5,679 nt of DNA from Peptostreptococcaceae bacterium (GTDB taxonomy: Bacteria; Bacillota_A; Clostridia; Peptostreptococcales; Anaerovoracaceae): assembly GCA_016650135.1 (NCBI GenBank), contig JAENWH010000143.1:1-5679 (forward strand), in the 5' to 3' direction. Positions 5,444-5,679 of this stretch are shown piece by piece (position 1 is the first letter of the stretch; each line of letters begins with the position of its first letter). The position numbers and the translations under genes were made by a program. The notes under the pieces were generated by a model, which was not told the origin of the DNA, made no database searches, and saw nothing but the letters and a program-made list of their open reading frames with translations.

Positions 5444-5472
5444 TTGCCTTTATTCGCAGTTGGGCATATAAT
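5444..5472 (+). promoter_or_regulatory. Sigma-A promoter of the small HTH gene
   Basis: TTGCCT (5444-5449) and a perfect TATAAT (5467-5472) are separated by an ideal 17 bp. Transcription would begin near 5479, about 30 nt before the ATG at 5509. The -10 hexamer overlaps the left arm of an 18-bp palindrome. Confidence 0.75.
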
Positions 5473-5486
5473 GTTTATAAACATTA
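5469..5486. promoter_or_regulatory. 18-bp perfect palindrome, probable operator
   Basis: TAATGTTTATAAACATTA is its own reverse complement. It covers most of the -10 box and the expected start site, the position from which a bound dimer blocks transcription. The small HTH protein encoded 23 bp downstream is an obvious candidate for autorepression, though binding by it is inference. Confidence 0.6.
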
Positions 5487-5508
5487 ATCAGAAAAGGGGG
5501 GAGTTTGA

Positions 5509-5679
5509 ATGGAGTTATTATCAGCAAGAGAAACTGCAGAAAAATGGAAACTTTCAAGGCGAAGAGTTCAAGTATTATGTGAGCAAGGCAGAGTTAATGG
5601 AGCCGTTAAAGTTGGAGACTTTTGGGCAATCCCTAGTGAAACAACTAAACCAGAAGATATGCGGAAGAAAGAGAATAAA
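5509..5679 (+). CDS. Small MerR/excisionase-like helix-turn-helix protein (cut by window edge)
   Basis: Fifty-seven codons run open to the end of the window: MELLSARETAEKWKLSRRRV at the start, then a short strand-turn-strand GAVKVGDFWAIP (about 31-42) and a charged tail with KPEDMRKK. The first 25 residues form a helix-turn-helix and the next segment a small wing, as in the MerR-like/excisionase (HTH_17) family of about 60-80 residues that is common in Clostridia and often sits on mobile elements or beside accessory genes. The start is supported by AGGGGGGAG (5495-5503), five bases upstream. It has its own promoter and operator-like palindrome, so it is not part of the symporter operon. Because the family normally ends soon after such a KPxDxR tail, the missing part may be only a few residues. 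Confidence 0.78.
   Translation, partial: MELLSARETAEKWKLSRRRVQVLCEQGRVNGAVKVGDFWAIPSETTKPEDMRKKENK

Overview
The window looks like a low-GC Gram-positive anaerobe of the Clostridia type. The evidence is AT-rich codon use and intergenic DNA, strong AGGAGG-type ribosome binding sites, a hairpin terminator with a T-tract, and a PAS-domain sigma-54 activator controlling a catabolic operon. This is inference from style and gene content; no species is identified.

Layout: (1) 1-251, minus strand: N-terminal end of a major facilitator transporter cut by the window edge. (2) 252-938: a 687-base AT-rich divergent intergenic region with a candidate extended -10 promoter and two small repeats. (3) 939-2324: a complete sigma-54-dependent activator (PAS, AAA+, Fis-type HTH). 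(4) 2325-2591: a dense regulatory segment holding two palindromic candidate activator sites, a hairpin terminator and a near-perfect -24/-12 sigma-54 promoter. (5) 2592-3542 and 3558-4991: a two-gene operon of a ureohydrolase (agmatinase/guanidino-acid hydrolase family) and a sodium:solute symporter. (6) 4992-5508: intergenic DNA with a truncated, rearranged tRNA 3' half, a bidirectional 18-bp hairpin terminator, inverted and direct copies of tRNA T-arm/acceptor sequence, and a GC-richer, foldable stretch of about 150 nt. (7) 5509-5679: the start of a small MerR/excisionase-like HTH protein, cut by the window edge, with a good sigma-A promoter whose -10 box is embedded in an 18-bp perfect palindrome.

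How it fits together: the PAS protein probably senses a small molecule, binds the TGCA-N4-TGCA palindromes about 200 bp upstream of the predicted start, and activates sigma-54 RNA polymerase at the promoter at 2525. The symporter would import a guanidino compound with Na+, and the ureohydrolase would split off urea. The exact substrate cannot be read from the sequence. The most unusual part is 5150-5405, where tRNA-derived pieces are arranged as nested inverted repeats plus a 14-bp direct repeat offset by exactly 200 bp.
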